From: Primulina eburnea
Lineage: Eukaryota > Streptophyta > Magnoliopsida > Lamiales > Gesneriaceae
Reading direction: 5' to 3'
Length of the DNA: 64,000 nucleotides
Assembly: GCF_022965805.1 (NCBI RefSeq)
Contig: NC_133106.1
Location: 37,003,913-37,067,912 of the forward strand
Numbering within the stretch: position 1 is the stretch's first letter; the number at the start of each line of letters is the position of its first letter. The position numbers and the translations under genes were made by a program. Shown in pieces: positions 7,930 through 20,681 of the stretch. The notes under the pieces are model-generated. The model saw nothing but the letters and a program-made list of their open reading frames with translations. It made no database searches and was not told the origin of the DNA.

Positions 7930-10900
7930 AACACGTGATTGAAAGAGGCGTTCGCCGGCGGCGGGAGCTGGTTATTAAGGTGTACGTGGAAGTGGCTTGT
8001 TCCGCTCGATAGATCTGAGGTTAATCCAATTTCGGAAATTCCACTCAGTATTTTGCTTTTGTTAAATTTTAACTATTTTCTTAATTTGTTTTTGTTTATC
8101 GTTAAATATGGTTTTCTATATTTATTTGTTTCTGTGAAAATATATTATTTCCATTTTTTCACTTTGGGAAATTATTACAAAATAAATCTTATACTAGCAT
8201 TTTTGCTTCTTTAATTTATATAGATCTGCAGACAAGGTGGCTCATAGCCTAACACAGTATGCCATTAATCATCCATCTACTAATTATTGGTATGAGAGTT
8301 TGTACATCATGGTTGATGAATGTAGCTAACTTTGATTTATGTGATTGATTACGTGGTGTCCTTTCGAAAAAAGTATTAAACGGTTTAAATTCAAAGCAAA
8401 TCCAAACCGAACCTCTGAAAATTAGGAATTGAACAAAATAGATCATATCTCATCTATTTTGTCTAGTAATAATTCAATTTCCGTTGTTTGAATATTCTTT
8501 AAAATCCAACGAAAATTTAATCTTTTAAATCAGACGACGGCTCCCTTCATACGACAATTGTTACACCAAAAATCATTATTAAAATACATGATTAAAAGCG
8601 AATGTGCATTTTAGTGGTAAAGACTTTCTATTTAACAAAAATCATTCACAAAAATTAATTATTTGTTCAATGATGGTTCAACTTAGCGAGTGGCACAATT
8701 TGTTCTCGTACAAAATAATTAGGTAACCAGATTTGAAGTCAAAGAACTAACCTTTCCTGGTTTTGCAAAAGAAATAGACTAATAATCATATTTATTCTTG
8801 TTATTGGGACAAGAATATTTGATATACCAACTATTAGGCTGGTTGTACGAGGATAAAATAAACTATGATTCAGTATGTAAATGATAAAGAAATGATTGTG
8901 ATTGAATTGTAAATATGATGTAGATGGTAACATCAGTTGTCTGTGTTTGGTGAGGATTTTTAAAAGTGTGACTAAATCTAGACTTATACTTGTTAATACC
9001 CCCTAAACTACCCTGACTGGACCGTTTAACTTACTACTTCTCATGGCCTCTACTTTTACTATCCACACATTCTTCCATCAATTCCAGCCCCGCTACCATA
9101 TCTTTCGACTGAAAACCCTAGCCGGACAGCAAACTCATTTCGCTTGTAATGCAATAAAAATGATGATTTGTAAACAAAAGCTCCGCAGCAGAATAATATC
9201 AGAAACTACAGATTCAAGTAAATATGATTAAGAAATGGACAGGTACGTAAAAACAATAATTTTTACAAAAGCTGCTGCAAATTGAAGTAAAGATCCAAGA
9301 ATTGAAACAATTTTTACCTGATTCAGGAAGATTTAGCCGAACACAGCAAGACCTAAGCGACTCACTTTCTTCCTTCGTACGATCTTGTTAGGGTGGGGGA
9401 AGAGTCCTTTGTTGCCACTCTTCTGACACAAAAGGGTATTATAGTAAATCAAACCTTGGACAGAATGTAGGACTAATAATTTTGGGCCTTGCCATGGGTT
9501 TAAATTATCCAGGCTAATATAACCTAGTCCACTGGTTACTAGATTAGGTGGGTTTACTAACAAATGAACCAAACGTCTGATAAGCTAGGAAAAAAAATCC
9601 AAACCTACTTTATCCACCCAACCAAGCAAGGCCTTAAAGACTCCATTTTGTACCAAACCGACTGACTCAAAAACCAATCCAAAACCATTTGAAAAAACAT
9701 ATCCAAACCTAGTGGAACGGAGTTTGGTTTTTAATTATTAGTGTTTAGGGATTATTGATTTTTAATATTTAATATTTATCATATGTTTGGTGTTCATGTT
9801 AAGATTGTGATAGGCTTGTTCAACCCGTATCAACCCGCACTATATGCATTAATATGTTTTTGTTGATATTTATATAAATTTTTAAGGGAAAATTGATGAT
9901 ATTTGATTAATTTAAATTTTTATTTAATATCTTAAAATTTAAAATAATTATAAATTAAACAAATTTAGTAATATATAGATATAAATTTTAATTTGATTAA
10001 TATTATAACTATTTTAATTATTATTGATCATATTTTAATTATTATTATTTTTATAATATTATTTTTAACCATAATACTGTAATTGTTATTAATCGTTGTT
10101 TAACATTCAAATTTGTATTATTGTTTTAATTATCACAACAAATGTATATTTATATAAAATGTAATTATTTTCTATGATATTAATTGATTTTTAGTTGTTT
10201 CGGAAATTGAAATTAGTGAAAATTTAATAATTAATTTAATTATAATTTTTAAAATTCTAGAAATTTTATTTATTTATTTTTAATTATTTTAAGAAGATAT
10301 TACTAGTTAATATATAATGTGAACATTTTAGTAATTATAATATAATTAACAAAAATAATCAAACAATTAAAAATCATATCAAATATCATATAATTTATCA
10401 TAATGTATTATTTATTTTTATCTTTCATTTTATAACAACTATTATTATATATCATTTACTTATCAAATCACACAAACGAAACGATACTTATATTGTTTGA
10501 CCTTATTGATACGATGTTATCACTTTTTAAGAGTTTTTTGAGTGACATTCTCCCAAATTTCCAAAATAAACAATTTTAAATAGCTTTAGTTTGAAGTAGA
10601 GATTATTTCTGGAAAAATAGGATAGATTAAGAGGGAGATAAATAATCCTAAGAGGTGAAGTGATATTATTTTAACTTAACTAATATAACTTAATCATTAA
10701 TAGAAGGGATTGACTTGATTAAATAAAAAACGTATCAAACGAGTGATTATGTGGATTTAAAAAAATAAACCCACCTAATCAAGGCAACCAAATACTGCCT
10801 TATTATTTTAACGTGAGATCGAATCAGTAAGTATAATATTTTGAATAATACAGTTTAAAAAATTCAGTAAAATCATTTAATAAGCATTAATAAATATTTT

Positions 10901-11227
10901 GAGTGTACAATTTTTGCTGATAAATTTAAATATTTTTAAAACCACAGTAATTTGAAAAAATATTCTTTTAAACTGACATTTAAGGACCAACATTGTTAAC
11001 CAATTAATTAATAGATAATTAACAGACACCCCGAGAATTAAAAAAACTCCCAGTTTGAATCACTTTCGAAGCAAATGTCAAATCATATACGAAGATTCAA
11101 TGACTACGATGCAGATAAGTCTGCGTATACGTCCAACGAAGGCATCTCTTTAAAGAAATTTTGATGCTAATTTACCAATTAATTATTCTTCGAAGTCTTG
11201 GTTTTTTACCAATCAAATCTGAAGAAA
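7930..11227. other. AT-rich intergenic region
   Basis: No gene is supported. Small frames here are short and lack family signatures. The stretch is strongly AT-rich from about 9.75 to 10.5 kb. Segments around 9.5-9.65 kb and 10.73-10.8 kb share the wording aacccacctaatc and end in caaccaa-type sequence. They resemble ends of small PIF/Harbinger-like MITEs, but I could not fix both ends or a target duplication. Confidence 0.5.
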
Positions 11228-13427
11228 ATGAATCTCTTTCTCCGCCGGCGTACCTCACACCTGATGCCTCGTCGGATCTTCTTCCATGGCGTAACAAGCA
11301 TAGTACACTCTTCTGGTAATAATTATTCCCGCAACTTATGTGAATTGACTACAAATCTCGAAAATCTGTCGCGGAAAAAATTCGAGGGTTTGGTGAAATG
11401 TCCGGTGAATTACGTGCCCTTAACGCCGATTAGCTTTCTGGAGAGAGCTGCGAGGGTTTATGGAGATAGAACTTCGGTTGTGTGCGGTAGCTACAAATGC
11501 AGTTGGGAAGAGACTCATCTGAGGTGTGTGAAGCTTGCCTCTGCGATGACCCGGCTAGGGATTTCTAGATTCGACGTGGTAATTAACTTCTGTGTGCACT
11601 TGGGGAATCATGAACTGGGTAACTTTACTTGAAATATTAATTAAAGCAAATAGAACTCACTTCGTTTTTTGAATTATTGCGTTCACCTCTCGTGTACTTA
11701 TTGTATTTATTGGAGACGTGAATACAATAATCCCAACGTGCATATATTGATATAGAAACACAGGGACAGGGATTAAGGCTGTCCAATTAACTAAACTAAC
11801 TACGATTTTTTTTGGTTCAAGACGATATAAATATTTGCTTTATATTTGAAATTATTGAATTTTGATCGAGTCTAGTTTATATTTCAAACGCTAAGAGGTT
11901 TTTGGTGTATGGTTTTGCTTGGCTGATATTCTGTCTCTGCAACGTTTCTCTTTTTAATCTTGGATTCTCAATGCTGTGCTCTTAGAACAGGTAGCAACCC
12001 TGGCCCCTAACGTACCGGCAATGCAAGAATTGCATTTTGCGGTGCCCATGGCCGGAGCCATACTCTGCACATTGAACACTCGCCACGATTCCACCATGAT
12101 TTCGGCCCTGCTGCACCATTCTGAAACCAAGATTATCTTTGTCTACCACCAATTACTTCATATCGTTCAACAAGCATTCCATACTCTCGCATCAGAATAC
12201 AAAATCAAACCACCAATTCTAGTACTCATCCCCGAACGTGATAATCCATCTCCCTCATATGATATTCCCGATATCCATGAGTACGAGTCGTTCCTGGCAA
12301 GTGGAGATGGCGAGTTCGTCGCCAGACGACCAGAAACTGAGTGGGACCCCATCAGTATTAACTACACCTCCGGCACGACGTCTAGACCAAAAGGGGTGGT
12401 TTATAATCATCGTGGCGCATATATAAATGCACTTGCTTCAACATCTATGCACGGTATGGGGTCTATGCCTGTCTATCTTTGGACGGTGCCAATGTTTCAC
12501 TGTAACGGGTGGTGCCTTATTTGGGGGCTAGCAGCTTTGGGTGGCACCAATATCTGCCTCAGGCAAGTTGAGCCTAAGGAAATTTTTAGCAGTATTGTGC
12601 TTCACCATGTTACACATATGAGTGGAGCACCCACAGTATTAAACATGATTATTAATTCAAGCGATCAAAAGCAACTTCCTCACAAAGTCAACATAATGAC
12701 CGGTGGTGCAGCACCACCACCTTCAATCCTTTCCAAGATAGAAGATCTGGGCTTTCGGGTTTCACACTTGTATGGGCTTACGGAAGTTTATGGGCCTGGT
12801 ACGTCATGCATGTGGAAACCCGAATGGGATTCTTTGCCTCCCGAGGAGCGGTTCAGGTTTAAAGCAAGACAAGGAGTGGAGCATTTTGGCTTGGAGGAAG
12901 TTGATGTGAAAGATCCTACTACCATGAAGAGTGTTCCAAAAGACGGCGCAACAATGGGTGAAATTATGTTTCGCGGGAACACGGTAATGAGCGGATACCT
13001 AAAAGACCTCAAAGCTACCCAAGAAGCCTTTGCGGGTGGATGGTTTAGAAGTGGCGATCTCGGTGTAAAACATGAAGATGGGTACATAGAAGTGAAGGAC
13101 AGGTCAAAAGATATAGTAATCTCAGGCGGGGAGAATATAAGCACGATTGAAGTCGAAACAGTTTTGTACCGGCATCCAGCAGTTCTTGAAGCAGCTGTTG
13201 TAGCAAGACCAGATAACCACTGGGGGCAGACTCCCTGTGCATTTGTGAAGTTAAAGGATGGATTTGACGTCGATCCTCAAGATATAATGAACTTTTGCAG
13301 GGACCATTTGCCTCATTATATGGCACCGAGGACCGTTGTTTTCGGTGATCTACCAAGAACTTCAACCGGTAAGATTCAGAAGTACATATTAAGGGAAAAA
13401 GCTAGGGCCATGGGCAGTCTTGCTTGA
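11228..13427 (+). CDS. Acyl-activating enzyme (AMP-dependent acyl-CoA synthetase)
   Basis: Two exons, 11228-11578 and 11991-13427, join in phase 0 to give 595 aa. The protein matches the plant AAE1-like clade (carboxylate-CoA ligases that form an acyl-AMP and then an acyl-CoA). The AMP-binding signature [11 protein letters not shown] lies at about residue 242. [32 protein letters not shown] and the catalytic-lysine motif TSTGKIQK follow in the usual order. Compared with AAE1 there is an extra Arg-rich N-terminus of about 50 residues ([16 protein letters not shown]), which looks like a mitochondrial or plastid presequence. The protein ends in SLA, not a peroxisomal SKL-type signal. An in-frame ATG at 11198 would add 10 residues. 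The substrate cannot be told from sequence. Confidence 0.88.
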
Positions 13428-13924
13428 GCATCTCTGCATATTACCTGAGTTGACAAATCATGACAAATGCTGTTGACGCGGTAGGGATACTTCTTCCATT
13501 GCCACCGGTGGCTGCGGTAGAAGATCTTCTGTTTTGGAGAAAACCCACCTTAGACTCGCCCTTTCGTTTCGTTCCCTCTGAAAGGTGGTTTCGGCCAAAT
13601 GTTATCAGAATCAACCGACGTTAGGCGCTACATAATTTTCTCGGAGTAATTTCGAGCACTGAATGTATAATGTATTTGAGCAAAACTTGCATAGTTAGAA
13701 GCTCCAGTCGCTGCAATTCTCACTTCCACACACTATAAGCAAGAATCCCTATCCAAAAAAAACAAAGGTAATCGATTTCCTTTTTAAGCTAAGATATACA
13801 ACTTTCATAAATATGGGCCGAATATGATCCATCCAACCCATTTAGTCACGTTAGTGCTAATAAATGATCAGTCGATTCCACGGGTACAATGTTTTGAATT
13901 TTAGTCAACATATGATTTTTTTAT

Positions 13925-14106
13925 GAGTGAGTCTCATGTGAGACCGTCTCACGGATCTTAATCTGTGAGACGGGTCAACCCTACCCATATTCATAATAAA
14001 AAGTAATACTTTTTGCATAAAAAATAATACTTTTTCATGAATGACCCAAATAAGAGATCCGTCTCACAAATACGACCCGTGAGACCGTCTCACACAAGTT
14101 TTTGCC
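13925..14106 (+). mobile_element. Foldback MITE, copy 1 (182 bp, MULE-like)
   Basis: The element runs from GAGTGAGTCTCATGTGAG to ACACAAGTTTTTGCC and is flanked by the 9-bp duplication tttttttat (13916-13924 and 14107-14115). The ends are inverted repeats (GTGAGACNGTCTCAC). The interior also pairs with itself, with a centre around the two AAAAGTAATACTTTT-like blocks. Nine-base target duplications are the habit of Mutator-like elements. It encodes nothing. Confidence 0.82.
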
Positions 14107-16692
14107 TTTTTTTATATAATAAGTTTTCATACACATATTTTATTTATTTTCTCAAAGTTGATATATTTTTTAAAATTTTTATGTTTATATTCTATTTCGT
14201 GAAAGAATCTTATTATTCCAGAGAAGGTTCCGTTTCTATCCTTTTCTTAGTAGCGACTGGAGAAAACGGCGTCGTGTCCACCAACTTTGTCCACGAGCAT
14301 CAATCAGCGGCGGCACCACCCCCCACACTACAATCCCATCACCACTAGTAACCATATAGTCTTGTAATTTCCTATGTTCATTTATCTGTTGCTGTTTAAA
14401 TCCAATTTCTGATCGGGCCGCCGCTGCCACGGGACAACATCCGGACCGTCGTCACAATCGGAGCCACCTTCAGATAAACATTCATCGATTCATTCCCACC
14501 CTTGGGTATCTTTTGGTTATTCTACTTTATCATTCCGGGATCCCTTTTCCTGGTTCTATTTTGTTTTTGGTTTTAACCCATGATTTGATGATACATGTGT
14601 TGTAGCTTGGCAATTAGTAATTAAGGATTTAGTTTTTTCATCACTTGAACTAGTGTTGGATTGGTTGAAGTAGCCATATTGTCTTTCATGTTAATAACTA
14701 GGCTATATATTGATTATCCGAGGTATTCCTAACCAAATTTGTTAAGAGCAAAACCAAAACTAGGAAATCATAATTCGTAATTTGATAGTGTGAAGAAATA
14801 CACAAGCGAGGTACTGTTGTGTTCCGTGATCTTTCATTCGCAGCTATATTGAATTATTTTGATTGTCAAGCAATCTGAATCTGGATAAATAATGCGCTTG
14901 AGCAAGATGCATGATTCATAGTTTTGGTTTAATGTAGCGTGAGGTTGACTAGCGATCATGTGATTTAAATTCAAGAATTAAAATTGATCGTGGACTCAGG
15001 ATGTAGCATGTTATGCTGGATCTTTCTATGCATGAATTTTCTTTGAACCACTTCGCCGGAACCATCGGACCAATGGTATCCCAACAACTGTTGCTATGAT
15101 TGCATGAGTTCCTAACTGGGTGGTGTCTCCAAAGCTCTGTTTTTCATGAACAGATCGCTGAAATTCTCTGGTGTCCTGCCCAGCATTTGCATTCCCTTGA
15201 TCAACATAGTGGGATTTTTTTTAATAAAATTAAAGAAACATTTGGATTTGTGTGTATGTTAAAAGTGTACCATACTTTTGTGTTGTGAACCTGTTTTACA
15301 CTTGCACACGGTTATAACTGGACCATAAATTCGCTTTCGAAATCACCCATTTAGAAACTACGATGTATATGGTTATGAAGAGTTCAACAATATCTAAAGA
15401 AATTAGGCATTTATCACACTTATCACTCACTATCGTGCTGTTATGACATTTCCATAAATTTTGAGAGCTCAGCTTTTATCAACCAGATACAACAATCCAT
15501 GGTATATACTGGCCGAATCTGTACAAATATGAATTAGCTCCCTGTTCATTCTTATCACATCTCCTTGCTAGCCACCATCTTGGTGTCCCGAACTGTCCAA
15601 TTTCCACGGTTTACAACAACACATCCCGCTGTTTACACAAAATATCGTCACATTCTTTATATGTGCAACATCAATGGGGGAGCAACTGCTATTTTTACTA
15701 TTATAGTGATCATTTTTAACTTGTATGACAATTTTTTTTAACCTATTCAGTGTCTTTTGGTTATCTTATAACCAGGATTCTCTTTTATCGCTATGTTGTA
15801 CTTTTCAAGGATCTCGCTTGCTCTTTGCCCTGGTCTTGCCTCAATTTTTGGAAGATTTTAGAATACTTTCCAAATTTATGTTACTTCTGTTTTGGATGTT
15901 TCATTTTTTCTGGTCTTCTGCTTGTGATGGTAGGAATAACGGCAGAACAAACAAGTGATCGTGATTTAGGATATAGTTCAGTAAGCTTTTATATCGTGTA
16001 TATATACTCACATGCTAATACAAGCGAGGATAGCATGAGTTTTAATATTATGAATTTTTAGATGACATACATTCTTACAAGTGGACCATTTCTCTTTTCA
16101 TGCAACTGGGTTTTTCCTTGGTTGAGCTAGGATTTTAGTATTTTATGTCATGCGATGAAAGACAAGTGTATATTGATGAATTTATTTCAAGTAAATATAC
16201 ACACGCACTTGCACACGCACTTGAAAATAACATTTGTGTTGAATGAATTAGGGTGGTCTGCTTGTCTTTATCATGCTACAAAAATCTTGATAAAATCGCA
16301 ATGACATGGTGTTGGGTAGTTTGATTCTCCACCAGAAATAACACAGAAATCTTTATTGGCGGGCCCCCATTTTACTAAACATCGTGGTGGAATTGTTTTC
16401 TTCTGTTTCTTTCTAATCTGCTATTCTTATTTGCTTGGAAAACAGTCTTTTATCACTGGATAAACTATATATTTCTCTTTTTTGTTATTGTCGTCCATGT
16501 TTTATATCTATTTTTTTTAATTTTAAAATAGACATTATCTTTAAAAATGGAACAATTTGCAGCAATGAATCTATTATTTTATTGATGTTTTTTTTTTAAA
16601 ATAAAAGATAATTGTTATTATGTGTGTGTGTGTGATATATATAAACCATGTGCAATCAATGTAAAGCACGAGCCGATCAATAATTTTTGAAA

Positions 16693-16853
16693 TAGTGGGT
16701 CTCATGTGAGATCGTCTCAGATCAATCTTACTAATATTCACAATAAAAATTAATATTCTTAGCATAAAAATTAATATTTTTTTATGAATGACTTAAATAA
16801 GAGATTCGTTTCACAAATACGATTCGTAAGACCGTCTCAAACAAGTTTTTATT
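16693..16853 (+). mobile_element. Foldback MITE, copy 2 (161 bp, decayed)
   Basis: This has the same architecture as copy 1 but is shorter, with many C-to-T and G-to-A changes such as gagatcgtctcag and cgattcgtaag. That is what decay of a methylated copy looks like. The flanks carry tttttgaaa on both sides (16684-16692 and 16854-16862); a tenth base also matches. It is the oldest-looking copy in the window. Confidence 0.78.
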
Positions 16854-17016
16854 TTTTTGAAATATCTATAAAATATATTTTTTTATCATAATTTATTTAT
16901 TTTTATAAACTACCCCATGATGATCAATCAACATATAAAAATCTGTCAATGCATATCTTCATTTTAATGTGATTCTAATCCAACGGCCACCATTCAGCCA
17001 CTTCTTCAAAATCTCC

Positions 17017-17023
17017 TATAAAA
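17017..17023 (+). promoter_or_regulatory. TATA box of the TPR gene
   Basis: TATAAAA stands 121 bp before the ATG at 17144, in a C-rich setting typical of a plant core promoter. There is no competing TATA nearer the start. Confidence 0.55.
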
Positions 17024-17143
17024 CCTGACCCCAGCCACCGGCCTCCCCTGCTCAACGCGGCGGAGGACCGCCTCCTTCTGGCCATATCTTATATCTACCA
17101 GAGAATCCTACCTCGTTATTAGTGAGAATAATAAATTAATCGA

Positions 17144-19133
17144 ATGAAAAGAATGTTGCTGAGGAGCTCTTCCTCGCCAGTCTTGAACTCATGGCTACCC
17201 AACTCAACATCCGGGTCGTCCCCGGAATCCAATGCCCTGCCCCAATTGACGCGTACCCGATCTGTATGCTTTATGGCGTCGCTTCATTGCGAAGATAGCC
17301 CGGTAAGATGCACTCCGGCGCGGTCTGCATTAGAATCGGATCTCAAGGAACCGTTGAAACCGAAGAAGAGCTTGATGCTACCGAAGAAGGTCACGGAGAG
17401 GAAAAAACCGCAGAATATGGGGTCCATTTTGCTGTCGAGCTCTGGATTGGGTGAGTCGATGGCGACCGAGGGCTGTTATGCTGTAGCGGAAAGGGAGAGG
17501 ATGCCGCTGATGCCGTTGGTTGGCGGCGGCGGTACAAGTTGTGGTGGTGGTGGTAGAGGATCATATGATGGATCTGGTTCGCAGGATTCAGGAAGCTGGA
17601 ATGGTCAAAATAGCACAGATGCTTATTATGAGATGATGATTAAAGCCAATCCCGGGAATGCTCTTTTGCTGGCAAATTATGCTAAATTCTTGAAGGTTGT
17701 TCTCACTTTATCTGGTTATCTTAAAGATTTTGTTTTTACAATGATTAGTTTTCGTGTTTAATTGCACTCACCCCGTTAGCTTACGCAACATAGAGTGGTG
17801 CAGAGATTAAATTTGAAAGTTCTATAATTCTAGACGCCCCCGTCCTGTTTTCTATTATATTTTAGGGCTGGATTTTTAGCTTGTGCTCGCTAGGGATTTT
17901 TTTAAATCTTGTTATCGAATTCTTAGGTTATAGGTTATACCTGTAGGACATCCTGCAAAATGTATAAGGATGGAGTTTTGTTTCATAGCTTGTTTACAGT
18001 GTCTTTTGTGAAACTTTTCTGAAATTGAAAGTTCCTACCACATGAATGCACAAAATCGCGTTCTTGTTTTATATTGGGGAATGCGTCAGCTGATACTTTA
18101 CCTTCCTGAAAATCAACAAACCTTGGCTTAATTCATCAAGTTATGCAAATTTTTTTCCTTAGGTATTGATTTTAGATTTTATTGTGTGTTAAAGGTTAAG
18201 GGAGACTTTGCTAAAGCAGAAGAGTATTGCGGAAGGGCGATTTTAGCCAACCCAAATGATGCCAATATGTTATCACTCTATGCTGATTTAATATGGCAAA
18301 CACAAAATGATGCTGAAAGAGCCGAGGCTTATTTCGATCAAGCTGTAAAATCCGACCCCAATGATTGGTAAGCTTGAAGTTACCATTGATATTTTCTTGA
18401 TCAGATACTTTTCTCTGTGGCTACTTCAAGATTGTAGATTATTATCTTGACTAATAAGTTTGGTTTACTCTTTCCTTCGGTCACATTGAAAATTCGAGAT
18501 TCCTATCTCGAATGATAAGTTTGTTTTACTGATATGTTTATTATTAGCTTCTCAATGGTACTTCAAATGCTCCATGGTCAATACAACACATGCCTAATAA
18601 ATACAAAAAGCATGTAAGTTTTGCCCCAAACATGATGAAATTGAAGCGCGTATACATCTCTAATGAGTGAATTTATTGGTCGACATCATTTTCATTGTTA
18701 CGACATTCCTCAAATTTTCTGGATGGTGCATTTGAGTCTCAACTTTCATCTCCGTGTAACGAGACTTCATTAAATTTTAGTGTCTTGGTTTTGTATCCTT
18801 GATCATGAAATAAGGTTGCAAGCCACTTGGGCACCAGTCGCTCATACTGGCTTTAAATCCCTGTTTAAAATATTACTACGACTAGGCAAAATATGTTCCT
18901 AAACGATGAAGCCATGGAAGGTTAATGTTTTTCTGCATAATTGCTTACACTATGTAAATATTCTTGTCAACTGCAGCTATGTGCTAGCTTCATATGCTCG
19001 ATTTTTGTGGGATGTGGTTGATGACGATGAAGAGGAATTGTCGAAAAGCGAATATGGACTGGGGATAACTAGCGCATCATCCAAGTTTTTGGAAGAAGGA
19101 TCTCATTGGCCTCCTCTGGCCACAGCTTCTTAG
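17144..19133 (+). CDS. TPR-like superfamily protein
   Basis: Exons 17144-17695, 18195-18367 and 18977-19133 join to 293 aa. The N-terminal half is Ser/Pro-rich with a basic patch ([15 protein letters not shown]) and a Gly-rich run ([13 protein letters not shown]). Residues about 165-260 form helical TPR-like repeats: [23 protein letters not shown], then [25 protein letters not shown], then [27 protein letters not shown]. This is the plant family of At4g32340/At1g04530-type TPR proteins, whose molecular role is not well defined. The acidic run VVDDDEEE follows the last repeat. TPRs bind partner proteins; no catalytic motif is present. All three splice sites are GT-AG and keep the frame. Confidence 0.85.
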
Positions 19134-19769
19134 TCAAATCTCTGCCGTGATATGGATTAAATGAAGGGGAGACAGTGAGGCCAGCACGTTTAAATTTTGC
19201 ATATCGTAATGTTGTGGTGTAAATATAGAAGAATAACAAGATTCTGACTCTTAACTACTTTGATTACGATAATAACAGAGTTTGCTCTCCATTTTGAATC
19301 GGCTTCATGAAGCTTGTGAGTCATGATTGAATGTGTATGTTGTTTTGTTTGAAATATTAAAATCATTTATAAACCAGATGCAATTTGGAGCCCATTTTTA
19401 GATTTCATTGGCTGTCAAATATTCGGAATTTTCATTTCATTTTAGACAATATTTAAAAAGATCCTGCCCGAAAAATCGTTTTATAAAGAGAATCCTCTTC
19501 TGGACTACAATGGCTCTTGGGTGAAGCGGCTACTGGCTAGCGAGCTTTCCTTAGAAATTATTGGTGTTTTTGTTGAAAAAAATTAGAAAATATTGATTTA
19601 AAGAAAGAAAGAAAGATTCACTGTTACCACTTTTTTGGTAAATAATTTGTGGACTATTGAAAAGTGAAGGTAAATTGAACATAATTGTGAGTTGAACAAA
19701 ACTGTATTTTTTAATAGAAAAAATAATACTTTTTCTTTTTGGAACTTAAATTTAAAATTTTGATATGTT

Positions 19770-20673
19770 TAGGGGTGGGTGTTGGTCGGTTCGGTCCAGT
19801 TTTTCTCTATAACGGTTCGATTTTTCGGTTTTCGGTTTTGAATATATCTGGTCCAAAACCGAATCATTTTATTACGGTTCGGTTAGGTTTTTTGTAATAC
19901 GGTTCGGTTATATGGTCAGTTATATACGATTTTATAATATTTTGTTAAGAAATAAAATTATACATCACTTGATGCTTGATGAATGCAACACATATAAAAG
20001 AAACAATGATAATAGATGAATAGAACATATACGATTACAATACACTTATGACATAACAATCTAAGCTTCAATAACAATTTGAAATACAATTCAAACAGTA
20101 GCTCTTCAATAAAAGATACATAATCATTAAGTTTCAATTTTCAACTCCAAAATGCACATAGATTTTGCATATCAAATTTCAATATATTTAACGATATGAG
20201 TTTCAATAACAATTTGAAATTCCAATCGTCAACATTGGACTTGTCACATGACTAAGGCCCATTTATTAGCTCATTACAAAAAAGCCCTATAGTTAAATAT
20301 AATATGGTCAGTTCGGTTATTTCGGTTTTCTGGGGATCAAAACCGTAAACCGAACTGAAAAACCGAACATCTTTAATTTTGAAACCGTAACCGACCGAAG
20401 AGTGTGTCTCATGTGAAATCGTCTCACGGATCATAATCTGTGAGACGGGTCAACCCTACCCATATTCACAATAAAAAGTAATACTTTTAGCATAAAAAGT
20501 GATACTCTTTCATGGGTGACCCAAATAAGAGATCCGTCTCACAAGTAAGACCCGTGAGACCGTCTCACACAAGTTTTTATCCCGATCGAAAAACCGATAA
20601 AATCAAACCATTTAAACCGAGTTTTTCGGTTCGATCGGTTATTTCGATTTTAACCAAACTATGTCCACCCTTA
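19770..20673. mobile_element. Non-autonomous hAT element, 904 bp
   Basis: The ends are near inverted repeats, TAGGGGTGGGTGT on the left and, reversed, TAAGGGTGGACAT on the right. An exact 8-bp duplication gatatgtt flanks them (19762-19769 and 20674-20681). Eight-base duplications and TA(G/A)GGGTGG-type ends are hAT features. Both arms are packed with CGGTT/AACCG words that pair with each other. No transposase is encoded. A foldback MITE (20400-20581) is nested inside; without it the hAT copy would be about 710 bp. Confidence 0.82.
20400..20581 (+). mobile_element. Foldback MITE, copy 3 (182 bp), nested in the hAT element
   Basis: This copy is identical in length to copies 1 and 4, with the same end words (GAGTGTGTCTCATGTG ... 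CACACAAGTTTTTATC). The flanks are ccgaccgaa (20391-20399) and ccgatcgaa (20582-20590), a 9-bp duplication with one C/T difference. It interrupts the right arm of the hAT element and so arrived after it. Confidence 0.8.
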
Positions 20674-20681
20674 GATATGTT

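Larger units (their letters stand above)
13428..17143. other. Intergenic region with two MITE copies
   Basis: No coding gene is supported. It contains two copies of the 182-bp foldback MITE family (listed separately), a GC-rich exon-like island at about 14230-14500, and a poly-T/AT-rich stretch with a short GT tract near 16620-16634. The last 130 bp is the promoter and leader of the TPR gene. Confidence 0.5.

Noticed and set aside
9333..9572. 79-codon minus-strand frame in the intergenic region
   Set aside because: No family signature; the sequence looks like part of a small transposon-like repeat, not a gene.
14037..14348. Frame beginning MNDPNKRSVSQIRPV, also seen at 20512-20748
   Set aside because: The shared peptide is only the translation of the foldback MITE's right half, not a conserved gene.
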